NCBI GenBank assembly: GCA_022777585.1
Contig: JALFFZ010000116.1
Location: 1 to 46,520 of the forward strand
Reading direction: 5' to 3'
DNA: 46,520 bases
Origin: Bacteroidales bacterium
Lineage (GTDB): Bacteria > Bacteroidota > Bacteroidia > Bacteroidales > UBA932
Shown here piece after piece: positions 32,137 to 41,807 of this stretch (position 1 is its first letter; the number at the start of each line of letters is the position of its first letter). The notes under the pieces were generated by a model. The model had not been told where the DNA came from. It saw only the letters and a list, made by a program, of their open reading frames with translations, and did no database searches. A program made the translations under genes and the position numbers.

Positions 32137-33255
32137 ATGGGAAAGAAACTTCACAGAAAAAGAAGAGTCGTCTTCAAGTACATTCTGCCGCCGATAGCGG
32201 TAATCCTGATTGTGCCGATGCTTCAGAAAACTGTGATCCAGGATATTCCTTTCGACAAGGAAGTGATTCGCTGCGTCATAGCGGTTGACCGGAAGACTTC
32301 CGCAATGAACTACGGTGCCGGTTACAACTACGAGCTGCTGAAACTGTTCTCCGAGCAGATGGGGCTGAGGGAGGAAATCGCCATTGGCGACAGGGAGTAT
32401 CTCGACTCATTGGAAACGGGTACAGTTGACATTGTCGTAGTCCCTGCCACCGACAGCCTTCTTGCTGAAAAAGACCTGTTTTGCTCCATTCCGCTTGCGG
32501 ACAGTTCGACGTGGGTCATCAGGAAGGATCTGGAGACGGAGATGAGAAGCATCAATACCTGGCTCGCACATTACTTCACAACTGATAGCCACAGCCTTGC
32601 CGTGGAGAGGTTCTCGCCTGCCTTCGAACCCTTCAGGAGGGCCTCAACAGGCAGGAAATACAGCATCCTGAGCCCATACGATGAACTGATCGGGAAATAT
32701 GCTGCCCAGATTGGCTGGGACAGGTTGATGCTCACTGCACTGGTATGGAAGGAATCCCAGTTCCACATTGAGGTCAAGTCCCTCCGGGGTGCCGTAGGTC
32801 TGATGCAGGTTATGCCAAGGACGGCGGAACATTTCGATGCCGGGAATATGATTGACCCCGAAGAGAATATAAGCACTGCCGTGAAGTTGCTTGACCGGCT
32901 GCAGAAGATGTTCAGGGACGACGCCGAGAACAGCACGGAGCTGATGAAGTTCACTCTTGCGGCCTACAATGCGGGAGAGGGGCGGCTCAGGGACTGTATT
33001 TCATACGCCAAGTCCATAGGAGCCCCATACAGGAAATGGGACGACCTCGTAGCCGTCATTCCGGATATGAGGGAGGACAGTATTCTTGATGTTGAAAGCG
33101 TCAAGCTCGGCAAATTCCAGGGATATGAGACCATCAACTACATATCATTGATGGAGGATTATTACGACGCATTCCACACTATTGCACGCGGACAGTCTTC
33201 GCCGGGTCCACTCGGGACACGAACAGACAAGGAAGCAGCATCAGAAGCATTATGA
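32137..33255 (+). CDS. MltF-like membrane-bound lytic transglycosylase
   Basis: Start chosen at 32137, after the porin stop (372 residues); the frame stays open upstream only inside the porin gene. A membrane anchor (about 13-30) leads to a short solute-binding-like domain (about 43-165, VIRCVIAVDRKTSA, DIVVVPATDS). An SLT domain follows: ALVWKESQFH with catalytic glutamate 206, GAVGLMQVMP near 219, and LAAYNAGEGRLRD near 280. This is the MltF layout; such enzymes cut peptidoglycan to 1,6-anhydro-MurNAc products in the periplasm. The final 26 or so residues (from HTIARGQ) are encoded in the stretch that overlaps the convergent permease gene by 77 bases and look unconserved. Confidence 0.9.
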   Translation: MGKKLHRKRRVVFKYILPPIAVILIVPMLQKTVIQDIPFDKEVIRCVIAVDRKTSAMNYGAGYNYELLKLFSEQMGLREEIAIGDREYLDSLETGTVDIVVVPATDSLLAEKDLFCSIPLADSSTWVIRKDLETEMRSINTWLAHYFTTDSHSLAVERFSPAFEPFRRASTGRKYSILSPYDELIGKYAAQIGWDRLMLTALVWKESQFHIEVKSLRGAVGLMQVMPRTAEHFDAGNMIDPEENISTAVKLLDRLQKMFRDDAENSTELMKFTLAAYNAGEGRLRDCISYAKSIGAPYRKWDDLVAVIPDMREDSILDVESVKLGKFQGYETINYISLMEDYYDAFHTIARGQSSPGPLGTRTDKEAASEAL

Positions 33256-34333
33256 GAACGTAGGCCAGAAGGTCTGCCCCGATAATCTGAAGCGCATTGA
33301 GATGCACAGGTACTGCCGAGACAAAGTAGTTCGCAGGGTCAAGCTTGATGAAATGGGTCGAGTTCTGGACAATGCAGAACAGAAATGCGAGAATGTTTCC
33401 GGCAAGCATTCCCTTGAGCGTTGCAGAGGAGGATATTCTCAGGAATACCGCTGATATCTGCCTGTCTGTCATTCCCATGGCCTTCAGGGTGCCGATTACG
33501 GAGATATTGCGGAAAAGCATTATCAGGAGTGAGGAAATCATGTTGAAGCCTGCCACGGCAACCATCAATACCAATACTATCAGCACATTGAAGTCAATCA
33601 GATCGAGCCAGGAGAATATTTGCGGATAACGTCTTGCCGCGGAGGTGGCAATCATTGAATCTGTACCTTCCCCGAACAGAATCTCCGCTCCGATTTCATC
33701 CGTAAGATACTCCATTCTGTCGGAAGAACGCCATTTGTCGTCCAGGATGATTTCAATGGTGGATGCCTTGTCGTCCCCCCAGCCGTTTACCCTTCGTATG
33801 TCCTCAATCCCGAGATATACGACAAGATTGTCATCCGAGCCCAGAATGTCCTCGTAGATAGAATCGACGGTGAACTGGCGGGCCTTGACCTTGTCTCCGA
33901 TGAAATAAGTCAGCATCCTGTCACCGGGCTTCATCCCGAGCATTGATGCGAGCCGCTCCGGTATGCTCACCCTCAGGCTGTCTCCCCCACCGGGGATTCC
34001 CTTGAAAATGACTCCGTGAATATTGGTTCCTGCCTTGACAATGCCGGCGCGATATACCGCGGGCACAATATGGTCAACGCCATCAAGGGCGGTTATGGCC
34101 GATTCCAGTTCCTCGCCAAGAGTCACAGGATGCTCCTCGCCGATGTAGTCCATATAAGGGGATGTAATCTGGATATCGCCTGACAGTTCCGCAATACCCT
34201 TCCTCAATTCGTAGCGGAAACCTCCGGACACCGCCACGGCAATGATGATGACAAAGGAGGCCACGGCGATTGTCACCATCGCGGCTTTCCCCTGGAATTT
34301 CATCTTGGCTGATATGTATGAGGCTGCGTTCAA
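33179..34333 (-). CDS. LolC/FtsX-like ABC transporter permease
   Basis: The 384-residue protein has the MacB/LolC plan. A first helix (about 17-37, MVTIAVASFVIIIAVAVSGG) leads into a large periplasmic domain (about 45-245). A FtsX domain with three helices follows (about 250-375), holding GTLKAMGMTDRQI, the coupling segment to the ATPase. The ending FVSRVDPAKTVRVQ is typical of the family, so the 3' end inside the transglycosylase gene is real. It probably moves lipoproteins toward the outer membrane or another substrate, together with an ATPase that is not in this window. No ATPase gene is adjacent. Confidence 0.9.
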   Translation of the reverse strand: MNAASYISAKMKFQGKAAMVTIAVASFVIIIAVAVSGGFRYELRKGIAELSGDIQITSPYMDYIGEEHPVTLGEELESAITALDGVDHIVPAVYRAGIVKAGTNIHGVIFKGIPGGGDSLRVSIPERLASMLGMKPGDRMLTYFIGDKVKARQFTVDSIYEDILGSDDNLVVYLGIEDIRRVNGWGDDKASTIEIILDDKWRSSDRMEYLTDEIGAEILFGEGTDSMIATSAARRYPQIFSWLDLIDFNVLIVLVLMVAVAGFNMISSLLIMLFRNISVIGTLKAMGMTDRQISAVFLRISSSATLKGMLAGNILAFLFCIVQNSTHFIKLDPANYFVSAVPVHLNALQIIGADLLAYVLIMLLMLLPCLFVSRVDPAKTVRVQ

Positions 34334-34448
34334 ATTGTTCTTCCTGGACGAATGATTATTGATGTCAAGATTGCGAAGTTAGCATTTTTTGACGATATTT
34401 GCCATTCTCCGCCCCTAAAATAGGGATCATCAACAATAGGAAAAGAAT

Positions 34449-35153
34449 ATGAAGACTGATACAGAATCATTGATTGTAAGATATCTGACCGGCACAATAG
34501 GCCTCGCCCTTGTCGCTGTCGGAGTGGCCCTGTCCATCAAATCGGACCTTGGCACAGCCCCGGTTTCCTGCCCTCCATACGTGGCATCCCTCATGGGAGG
34601 CTTCAATGTTTTCGGTTTCCGGATCGGGACCGTTGGCCAGTACACAATACTTATGCACCTGCTTTTCATCCTCCTCCAGATGGCACTTCTGCGGCGCAGG
34701 TTCAAGTTGGAAAGTCTCATGCAGATTCCTGCAGCTATGGTTTTCGGCATTCTCACAGATTTGTCAATCTGGGCCTTTGACTGGATTGTCGCAGGCTCTT
34801 ATGGAATGCGTGTACTGCTTATGGTATTGTCAATAGTCATCACGGCCCTTGGTATCAGCCTTGAGGTCAAGGGAAATGCCTGGATGCTGGCCGGCGAGAT
34901 GACCGATGCGGCATTGGCAGATTTCCTCGGCATAAAGTTCAGGAACGCCAAGATCGGCTTCGACATTTTTCTTGTAGCCGCTGCAGCTGTAACGGCCTGG
35001 GTGGCATTCGGCAATCCCCTCGGCGACAGTACGGAGAATGTCATCAGGGAGGGTACCGTAATGTCTGCCCTGCTTACCGGCTGGTGCATGAGGTTCACCG
35101 ACAAAATAGCGGACGGGATTATTCCCGCCCGCTGGAAGAGCATATTACTTTGA
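34449..35153 (+). CDS. YczE/YitT-like integral membrane protein (DUF6198-type)
   Basis: The 234-residue protein has about five or six membrane helices. The start YLTGTIGLALVAVGVALSIKSDLGTAPVS, with KSDLGTAPVS near residue 28, is the mark of the YczE/COG2364 family. A second conserved block is SLEVKGNAWMLAGEMTDAAL near 137. The family has no proven substrate. The gene has a 7-of-8 match to the -7 box (GATATTTG at 34394-34401) and overlaps the convergent TPR gene by 9 bases. Confidence 0.83.
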   Translation: MKTDTESLIVRYLTGTIGLALVAVGVALSIKSDLGTAPVSCPPYVASLMGGFNVFGFRIGTVGQYTILMHLLFILLQMALLRRRFKLESLMQIPAAMVFGILTDLSIWAFDWIVAGSYGMRVLLMVLSIVITALGISLEVKGNAWMLAGEMTDAALADFLGIKFRNAKIGFDIFLVAAAAVTAWVAFGNPLGDSTENVIREGTVMSALLTGWCMRFTDKIADGIIPARWKSILL

Positions 35154-36083
35154 ACCGTTCAGAAATTCGAGCCGCTTCTCGGCTGACATCCTCGTGGCAG
35201 CGTCCTCCGTGTATTTTATCATCATCGGAAGATATTTCTTCTCGAGTTTCACATCCTTGGAATTTCTGGCAAGGATGACGAGGTTCTTTATCGCCGTCAT
35301 ATCATCCGGCTTGATTTTCAATACCTTATTGTAATACTTCAGCGCCGTCTTGCTGTTCTTTGCGACAACCAGGTAATAGGAACCGAGGTTGTCGAGGAAA
35401 AGCACGTCGGAAGGCCTGTAGGCCAGCATTTTCTCTGAAAGCTGGCGGAAAGCCTCGAAAGAAGTCGGAGTACCATACTTGAAGAAAAGGTAGCAGTACT
35501 CCTGGATTGCCGAGGTGAAAAACTCGTCATCAGCCTTCTCCACTCCGGGATATTCCCACTTCGGATGACGGGTGAAATTATAGTCCACCAGCCCCTTGAG
35601 GCTTGACAATGCCATATCCGGGCTCTCATTCTCATAGCCGATGAGGGACGCTGTCTTGAGGAAACGCAGGTCAAGTCTGTCAGGCGCTACCTGAATCGCC
35701 TTGTCAATGGCCTTCTGGGCCTGCCCGAAGAGTTCATCATCATAGGAAATGACCTGGAAATAATTGATATCATTGCCCGTAGTATCCTTCAGAGTGAGTA
35801 CCGGTTTCTCTCCAAGATATTTAGATGCTTCCTTTACCTCAACATTTGCAGTCTGGGACTTGTTGAAGCAATAGGAGAACCTGGCTGTCAGCATTTCCAA
35901 ATCTTCAGGGTATGCCGCCTCCCACTTGTTGATCAATGTCTCGATGCCCACGCCTGCAGGGCCGAGCTTGGAAACCATTGTCTCATATCTCGCCTTGAAA
36001 TCCTGGCTCGAGGGCTCCTGGGCCGTAGATGTAGCCGCTGTCAGCATTGCAACGGCGGCTGCCGCAATAAAAAATCTTTTCAT
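35145..36083 (-). CDS. Secreted tetratricopeptide-repeat protein
   Basis: The 312-residue protein starts MKRFFIAAAAVAMLTAATSTAQ, a signal peptide. It is all-helical with TPR-like units. The clearest are near residues 115-150 (AQKAIDKAIQVAPDRLDLRFLKTASL) and 225-270 (DVLFLDNLGSYYLVVAKNSKTALKYYNKVLKIKPDDMTAI). No lipobox is seen, so it is likely periplasmic. TPR proteins hold protein complexes together; the partner is unknown. It follows the RsmF-like gene after 9 bases on the same strand, so it may be cotranscribed. Confidence 0.82.
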   Translation of the reverse strand: MKRFFIAAAAVAMLTAATSTAQEPSSQDFKARYETMVSKLGPAGVGIETLINKWEAAYPEDLEMLTARFSYCFNKSQTANVEVKEASKYLGEKPVLTLKDTTGNDINYFQVISYDDELFGQAQKAIDKAIQVAPDRLDLRFLKTASLIGYENESPDMALSSLKGLVDYNFTRHPKWEYPGVEKADDEFFTSAIQEYCYLFFKYGTPTSFEAFRQLSEKMLAYRPSDVLFLDNLGSYYLVVAKNSKTALKYYNKVLKIKPDDMTAIKNLVILARNSKDVKLEKKYLPMMIKYTEDAATRMSAEKRLEFLNGSK

Positions 36084-36092
36084 ATAGTTAGA

Positions 36093-37469
36093 TCAAATAT
36101 CCATTCTGATACGTCTGTGCAAAGGATGAAGGCTGTTGCATCGGTTGCCGAGATTCTTGACAAAGCCTATCGGCAGTCCTCTGTAAACAAGAAGCAGGAT
36201 CCCCCTTTCCGCATCCGGCAACCTGACAGGGTCACGGTGAAGGAAGGAGAGCGCCGTCTCCCGATTCACCTCGAACTCATTGAAGGCACCCCTTCTCAAT
36301 GACAATGACAATGCCAGATCCGCATCCGGAATGAAATCCTTGCCCTTGAACATTCCAACGGCAAGGCCCCGGGCAAGCGGGCGCAGCGGCTCCAGCATTG
36401 AAAGCAGGCATCTTACATATTCAGGGACGGCCACAATACGTCCGTCCTTCACAATCATGGCCATTTCTTCGTCGAGAAGAGGTCGTATTATTGAAGCATG
36501 GGCCTCCGGCAACTTCTGCCACCTGTCCTGCTGACGGCCTGAGCATGCAGCTGTTCCGGCTGATGGGGAGGTCTTCCTCAACACGGCGCAGTACTGTCCC
36601 TCTCCCCTGACAAAGCCCGGGACAAGAGATACTCCGCATTCCGTCCTGAGAAGTCCACAGCCGTCAATCCCGACAATCTCCGCACCGAATTCGGAGCAAA
36701 TCCATTTCACATTGTCATCATTCTCAAGATTATTGAATGTGCAGGTGGAATAAACAAGGAAGCCTCCTTCGGCCAATGATGGCCATACATCAGCGACGAT
36801 TCTTCTCTGGCGGGCCTGGCACAGCGCAACGTTCTCCTCAGACCACTGGGACACAGCCTCATCGTCCTTGCGGAACATGCCCTCGCCGGAGCAAGGCACA
36901 TCGGCAACGATAATGTCAAAGAAGCCGGGCAATGTGCCGAACGCCTTCGGGTCCACCGACGTCACCACCACCGACGGGTCTCCCCACACGGCGGCATTGT
37001 CAGCGAGCACCGCAGCCCTCTGCTTCATTATCTCATTGGAAATCAATAGATAACCGCCCTTGCAACTCTCCCTGAGGCTTGCTGATATGTCTGTTGTCTT
37101 GCCTCCCGGGGCGGCACATAGGTCCAGGACCTTCGGGCTGATAATCCCGGATTCGAGGACCTTATCCAGAACATCCCGGAAGGCTTTCCCCGGAAACATT
37201 GCAGAGGAATCCTGCACATAGTAGGCTCCGGCATGGATAAGCGGGTCGAGAGTAAAGGCAGGCCTTTCGGAAAGGAAGGCGGCGTGCCTGTTCCATTCCA
37301 CAGGACCGGACACCAGGTTCCCGAAGATTTCCGAAGGGCTTCCGGCCTTGGCAGGATTGATTCTTACGGACACGGACGGTTCGCCGGACAATGCGTCAAG
37401 CACGGCGGAGAGGTTCCCCTCCCCCACCACCTGCGCGAGATACTTCCTGAATGCCGGCGAGAAATCCAT
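36093..37469 (-). CDS. RsmF/NSUN-type rRNA (cytosine-C5) methyltransferase
   Basis: The 458-residue protein shows the SAM motif VLDLCAAPGGKTTD (about residues 114-127). DVPCSGEGMF holds cysteine 193 and YSTCTFN holds cysteine 243, the two cysteines of RNA m5C methyltransferases. RMNP-type VRINPAK near residue 35 and YYVQDSSAMFP near 83 are also typical. The C-terminal 170 residues look like the PUA-like extension of RsmF, which modifies 16S rRNA. Its start overlaps the stop of the preceding gene by one base (TGATG). Confidence 0.9.
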   Translation of the reverse strand: MDFSPAFRKYLAQVVGEGNLSAVLDALSGEPSVSVRINPAKAGSPSEIFGNLVSGPVEWNRHAAFLSERPAFTLDPLIHAGAYYVQDSSAMFPGKAFRDVLDKVLESGIISPKVLDLCAAPGGKTTDISASLRESCKGGYLLISNEIMKQRAAVLADNAAVWGDPSVVVTSVDPKAFGTLPGFFDIIVADVPCSGEGMFRKDDEAVSQWSEENVALCQARQRRIVADVWPSLAEGGFLVYSTCTFNNLENDDNVKWICSEFGAEIVGIDGCGLLRTECGVSLVPGFVRGEGQYCAVLRKTSPSAGTAACSGRQQDRWQKLPEAHASIIRPLLDEEMAMIVKDGRIVAVPEYVRCLLSMLEPLRPLARGLAVGMFKGKDFIPDADLALSLSLRRGAFNEFEVNRETALSFLHRDPVRLPDAERGILLLVYRGLPIGFVKNLGNRCNSLHPLHRRIRMDI

Positions 37470-37939
37470 CAGCCCCTGAATGCTGATTTGTCAAAGCCTT
37501 CCGGGAACATTGAAGGGTCAATGCCTTCCGGCATCTTGCCCTCGGCCATATCCGCCACGGCATCCACCATCTTGTCAACAGCTTCCTGAAGCTTTGAGCC
37601 GAGCATCATCTTCATCATGAAGTTGAGGTCGGCATCAATGTCAATATGGAAATCCGTGCTGTCCGGATTGCCTCCGTCCGCATCGAAGCATATATCCACA
37701 TTGAAACTGAACGGGGCGCCATTGTCCTTATATGAAATGAGGGAGTAAGGCCTTCTTTCTGAAACTTTCACACCCACATTGAAGCCCTGCACGACGGCCG
37801 AGATTGAATCGAAGTCGGCAGTCACTCCCTGCTTCTTGTCCTCCGGAAGCATATTCAGGAAATTGCGCATATCCGAAAACGGAAGGTAAAGCATATAGGG
37901 CGCACGCTTTACGATTCTATGTTTACTCTTGATATTCAT
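37469..37939 (-). CDS. Conserved small protein of SRPBCC-like appearance
   Basis: The 156-residue protein has no signal peptide or membrane helix. It alternates short strands (RAPYMLYLPFSDMRNFLNMLP, then SERRPYSLISYKD and FSFNVDICFD) with a long C-terminal helix (FMMKMMLGSKLQEAVDKMVDAVADM) and an acidic, Pro/Gly-rich tail. The strand order and long helix recall the SRPBCC (START-like) fold, but I recognise no named family with certainty. It lies between pyrE (12 bases upstream) and the RsmF-like gene (one-base overlap), so it is part of that unit. Confidence 0.7.
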   Translation of the reverse strand: MNIKSKHRIVKRAPYMLYLPFSDMRNFLNMLPEDKKQGVTADFDSISAVVQGFNVGVKVSERRPYSLISYKDNGAPFSFNVDICFDADGGNPDSTDFHIDIDADLNFMMKMMLGSKLQEAVDKMVDAVADMAEGKMPEGIDPSMFPEGFDKSAFRG

Positions 37940-37951
37940 AGTTTTACAATA

Positions 37952-38581
37952 TTATTTTCCCCAGGTGTCGGGAGATTTCCTCCACTGGGCAAGTATTTCC
38001 TTATGAGCCTCGGTGATATATCCTGTCTCGGCAGCTACGCCGACAAGGGCTGTATAGTTCGAGAGTGTATCCAGACGCACACCAGCCTCAGCGAACCTCT
38101 CGGAAGCAAGATCGAATCCGTAAGTGAACACGGCCACCATTCCAAGAACCTCAGCCCCGGCGTCCCTCAATGCGGAGACTGCGGCAAGACTGCTCATTCC
38201 GGTGGATACAAGGTCCTCTATCACAACCACTTTGGCTCCCTTCGGGAGTTCGCCCTCTATCTGCGAGCCAGTCCCGTGATCCTTCGGTTTCGGACGCACA
38301 TACACAAACGGCTTTCCCATCCTGTCAGCTGCGAGCACGCCGTGTGAGATGGCGCCGGTGGCCACTCCTGCCACAATCTCGGCCTCAGGGTAAAGTTCAA
38401 GAGCCTTGGATGCAAGCCAGCAGGCCACTCTGGATCTCAACTCCGGGTGGGAGAGAATCCGTCTGTTGTCACAATAAATAGGTGAATGCCAGCCTGAAGC
38501 CCAGGTGAATGGAGAGTCAGGGCGGAGAAGTACCGCATTGATGTCAAGAAGTGATTCTGCAAGAATTCTTTCAACTGCCAT
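37952..38581 (-). CDS. pyrE: Orotate phosphoribosyltransferase
   Basis: The 209-residue protein has PyrE marks: SPFTWASGWHSPIYCDNR near residue 23, GVATGAISHGVLAA near 92, RPKPKDHGTG near 115, and the PRPP loop KVVVIEDLVSTGMSS near 136. It makes orotidine monophosphate in pyrimidine synthesis. Length is normal. A TAATTTTG box (38605-38612, minus strand) could serve as its -7 box, without a clear -33 partner. It leads the unit with the small protein, the methyltransferase and perhaps the TPR gene. Confidence 0.95.
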   Translation of the reverse strand: MAVERILAESLLDINAVLLRPDSPFTWASGWHSPIYCDNRRILSHPELRSRVACWLASKALELYPEAEIVAGVATGAISHGVLAADRMGKPFVYVRPKPKDHGTGSQIEGELPKGAKVVVIEDLVSTGMSSLAAVSALRDAGAEVLGMVAVFTYGFDLASERFAEAGVRLDTLSNYTALVGVAAETGYITEAHKEILAQWRKSPDTWGK

Positions 38582-38685
38582 ATTGTATAAAATTTGATAG
38601 GTAACAAAATTAATGATTTTTCATGACATATTGCCTCATTTAGACCGAATTTGAGTATCTTCGGGCGTTTTTCCAGACAATTCCT

Positions 38686-39300
38686 ATGCACAGAATATAT
38701 TTCGACAAAAGAGCCATCATAATCTGCCGTCCGGAGGAGGCCGCCCTGACGGACCCGAATGCTGTCGAGCTCCATCTTGGCAACATAACTGATATATCCT
38801 CATTCATAAGCCTGTTCGAAATCACCCCTACCATGGAGAGGATTTACATTCCTTCGGATGACCCGGAAGGCACGTACAGGGCAGTATGCGGGGAATTCAA
38901 GGAGGTCAATGCCGCAGGAGGTCTGGTCAGCAACAGACGTGGGGACTACCTTCTGATCAGGAGAGACGGACTCTGGGACCTTCCCAAGGGGCATCAGGAA
39001 GCGGGCGAGGATATCAGCGTGACCGCTGTCAGGGAGGTTCAGGAGGAAACCGGGGTGGACAATCTGATTCCCGGGCCGCTCATCTGCGTAACCGACCATT
39101 GTTACAGAAGGGACGGAATCTGGCATCTGAAGCATACCTGGTGGTATCAGATGACCTACGACGCTCCCGTTGACCTGAGCCCTCAGACAGAGGAGGACAT
39201 AACCAAGGCCGCCTGGGTTGCCAAATCCAGCCTTCCGCCATTCCTGAAAGACACCTATCCTTCTATAAAAGAAGTGTTTATCGAGGCCAAATCCGTATAA
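38686..39300 (+). CDS. Nudix hydrolase
   Basis: The 204-residue protein has a perfect Nudix box at about residues 105-127: G-x5-E-x7-REVQEETGV, starting GHQEAGED. WDLPKGHQEAG just before it is usual for diphosphate-linked substrates. An N-terminal 80-residue region (MHRIYFDKRAIIICRPEE...) precedes the Nudix fold and is common in Bacteroidetes members. It should cleave a nucleoside diphosphate derivative; the substrate is unknown. It is divergent from pyrE. Confidence 0.9.
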   Translation: MHRIYFDKRAIIICRPEEAALTDPNAVELHLGNITDISSFISLFEITPTMERIYIPSDDPEGTYRAVCGEFKEVNAAGGLVSNRRGDYLLIRRDGLWDLPKGHQEAGEDISVTAVREVQEETGVDNLIPGPLICVTDHCYRRDGIWHLKHTWWYQMTYDAPVDLSPQTEEDITKAAWVAKSSLPPFLKDTYPSIKEVFIEAKSV

Positions 39301-39373
39301 ATACAAATCCCGTTGAAACAAATTGCATTTTGTATCGTATATATAAAGGTTACAAGTCAATACTATATACAAT

Positions 39374-40426
39374 ATGAAATTATCGCAGTTTCAATTTCCA
39401 ATCTCCCTCAAGAAGGACATTGCCCACGAACCGACCGGAAAGTGGCGTGACGAGAGCAGGATGATGGTACTTCACAAGGATACGGGAGAAATAGAGCACA
39501 AGATTTTCAAGAACATAGTTGACTACTTCGGAAAGGGTGACACATTCGTCCTCAATGACACCAAGGTATTCCCTGCCAGGCTTCTGGGCAAGAAGGAGAA
39601 GACAGGTGCAGACATCGAGGTGTTCCTCCTCAGGGAACTTAACAAGGAGCAGAGACTCTGGGATGTCATCGTCGAGCCGGCCAGGAAAATACGCATCGGC
39701 AACAAGTTGTATTTTGGTGACGACAGCCTCGTTGCCGAGGTAATTGACAACACCACGTCCAGGGGAAGGACATTGAGATTCCTCTACGACGGCCGCTATG
39801 AGGATTTCAAGAAGACTCTGTTCAGTCTGGGAGACATTCCGCTCCCGAAATGGGTGAGGGAAAATACTGTGCCTGAGGACAATGTCAACTTCCAGACAAT
39901 CTTTGCCGCCAATGAAGGTGCCGTGTCTGCGCCCGCAGCAGGTCTCCACTTCAGTCGCGAGCTCTTCAATATGATGATTCTCAAGGATATAAACAAGGCT
40001 TTCATTACCGAGCACATGGGCATCGGGTATTTCCGCAAGGTGGATGTGGAGGATCTCTCCAAGCACAAGATGGATTCCGAGCGCCTCATCATCGGGGAGG
40101 AGGCAGCCGATATCATAAACAAGACCAAGAGAGAAGGCCACAAGGTGCTTGCCGTCGGGGTGACGGTAATGAGAGGTCTTGAGACCTACGTGACCACCAA
40201 TGACGAGGTGCAGCCATACGACGGGTGGACCAACAAGTTCATTTTCCCGCCATACAGATTTGCCATTCCTAATGCCATAGTCTCAAACTTCCACCTCCCT
40301 GGCTCAACAATGCTTATGGCAGTGGCCGCATTCGGAGGATATGAGGCCGTGAAGCATGCTTACGAAACCGCCCTTGAGGAAGGTTACAAGTTCGGCCCTT
40401 ACGGCGATGCCCTCCTTATTATCTAG
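39374..40426 (+). CDS. queA: tRNA preQ1(34) S-adenosylmethionine ribosyltransferase-isomerase
   Basis: The 350-residue protein matches QueA from end to end: [13 protein letters not shown] near residue 57, IEVFLLREL near 82, [13 protein letters not shown] near 150, [13 protein letters not shown] near 179, [15 protein letters not shown] near 213, and [13 protein letters not shown] near 312. It forms epoxyqueuosine from preQ1 at the tRNA wobble position. A strong terminator follows it. Confidence 0.97.
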   Translation: MKLSQFQFPISLKKDIAHEPTGKWRDESRMMVLHKDTGEIEHKIFKNIVDYFGKGDTFVLNDTKVFPARLLGKKEKTGADIEVFLLRELNKEQRLWDVIVEPARKIRIGNKLYFGDDSLVAEVIDNTTSRGRTLRFLYDGRYEDFKKTLFSLGDIPLPKWVRENTVPEDNVNFQTIFAANEGAVSAPAAGLHFSRELFNMMILKDINKAFITEHMGIGYFRKVDVEDLSKHKMDSERLIIGEEAADIINKTKREGHKVLAVGVTVMRGLETYVTTNDEVQPYDGWTNKFIFPPYRFAIPNAIVSNFHLPGSTMLMAVAAFGGYEAVKHAYETALEEGYKFGPYGDALLII

Positions 40427-40454
40427 AAATCCGTCCAAAGAATTTAAAATTTAC

Positions 40455-40502
40455 ACGAACAGTGGCATTTTTCCATTAAAAAATCCACTGTTCGTTTTTT
40501 TT
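40455..40502 (+). terminator. Intrinsic terminator after queA
   Basis: An 11-pair perfect stem (ACGAACAGTGG at 40455-40465 with CCACTGTTCGT at 40485-40495) is extended inside the loop by ATTTTT/AAAAAT pairing. It ends in eight T. It separates queA from dprA. Confidence 0.93.
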
Positions 40503-40560
40503 GCACAGTTCTTTGCCTACATTAGCTCGCTGCTTCATCCGGTTCCGTAGATTTTAGACT

Positions 40561-41736
40561 ATGATATTGGACAGTACGGAACAACTTGCCCCGTGGAGCG
40601 CAGTCAACCGGATATTCGGCTTCGCTCCGAGAACAGGGGCCGCGCTTGTCGGGCATTACGGGTCCCCGGAGGCCCTGTTCAACGCGGACAGAAAGGAACT
40701 GGGATATCTGCTTCGGAACAACAAGGCATATCTCGACAGTCTCGTCCCCGACACATTGGAAAAGGAGAGGACTGAACTTGAATCCCTGCTCAAGGAGGGA
40801 GTGCGGATGCTGTGCATTGAGGACGAAAGGTATCCCGCACTGCTTAAAGAATGCCCGGATCCTCCGGCAATGCTGTATGTAAGAAGTGACTCCCCATTGA
40901 GCGAGGTTTTCCCCCGACCCCGGAAAATCGCCGTGGTCGGGACAAGGGACATCACGTCCTACGGAAAGGAATGGTGTACCAGAATCGTTTCCGCCATTGC
41001 ATCCTGCACCACGGAAAAGCCGGTGATCGTCAGCGGATTGGCCATCGGGACCGACATTACCGCCCATCTCGCGGCACTGGACGGAGGACTGCCCACGATA
41101 GCCGTGATGGCCACCGGGATTGATGCCGTATATCCTTTCCGTCACGGCCACTATGCGGAGCGGATCTGTTCTGCTCCCGGCAGCGCCCTGATTACCGACT
41201 ATCCCCCTGACACCACCCCGAGGGCCATCAATTTCCTCAGGCGCAACCGCATCATTGCCGGACTGTCAGAGGCGACAATCCTGATTGAGTCCAAGTTCAA
41301 GGGCGGCGGAATGATGACCTGCAGAATAGCCTCCTCATACGACAGGGACGTCTTCGCCCTCCCGGGCAGAATCGGAGACCAGTGCTCAGCAGGGTGCAAT
41401 GAGCTGATTCGCAACGGCACGGCCGCCTGCATCTCTGAAATCAACTCGCTCCTCGACTCACTTGACCTGAGACGGAATGGGAAGTGGAAGAAGGATGACA
41501 TCAGGATGAAGACCTACAGCTTCTACAAGGACCGTGAGGGAGCCGATCCGGCAGACAGGCTGTCATTCATTGCTGACATAGTGGGCAGGAATCCGGACAT
41601 CCGCATCGAGGACATCGCCACTGCCGCCGGCATTGGATACAGGGAGGCCGTGAATGCGGTCGGTCTCCTCGAATGCGACGGCATCATTGTCACCGACCTG
41701 CTCAGAAGATGTTCGGTCAATCCTAAATTCCTGTAA
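40561..41736 (+). CDS. dprA: DNA-processing protein DprA
   Basis: The 391-residue protein has the DprA Rossmann core: KIAVVGTRDITSYG near residue 122, VIVSGLAIGTDITAH near 156, YPFRHGHYAERI near 190, ALITDYPP near 208, and NRIIAGLSEATILIES near 228. An N-terminal helix-hairpin-like region (1-100) and a C-terminal winged-helix-like domain (about 325-391) complete the usual layout. DprA loads RecA on single-stranded DNA during transformation and is widely kept in Bacteroidetes. No other competence gene is in the window. Confidence 0.95.
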   Translation: MILDSTEQLAPWSAVNRIFGFAPRTGAALVGHYGSPEALFNADRKELGYLLRNNKAYLDSLVPDTLEKERTELESLLKEGVRMLCIEDERYPALLKECPDPPAMLYVRSDSPLSEVFPRPRKIAVVGTRDITSYGKEWCTRIVSAIASCTTEKPVIVSGLAIGTDITAHLAALDGGLPTIAVMATGIDAVYPFRHGHYAERICSAPGSALITDYPPDTTPRAINFLRRNRIIAGLSEATILIESKFKGGGMMTCRIASSYDRDVFALPGRIGDQCSAGCNELIRNGTAACISEINSLLDSLDLRRNGKWKKDDIRMKTYSFYKDREGADPADRLSFIADIVGRNPDIRIEDIATAAGIGYREAVNAVGLLECDGIIVTDLLRRCSVNPKFL

Positions 41737-41778
41737 CATATTTTAAGGGATAATGCTTAATAATCCTCAAATATTCCC

Positions 41779-41786
41779 TACCTTTG
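41779..41786 (+). promoter_or_regulatory. -7 box of tatD-ansA
   Basis: TACCTTTG fits TAnnTTTG and lies 21 bases before the tatD start. No clear TTTG is found at -33. Confidence 0.6.
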
Positions 41787-41807
41787 CTGCACTTTTTCAA
41801 TTGATAT

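Noticed and set aside
39380..40141. Open frame of 253 codons on the minus strand opposite queA
   Set aside because: QueA is complete and typical; the antisense frame has no domain or start signal.
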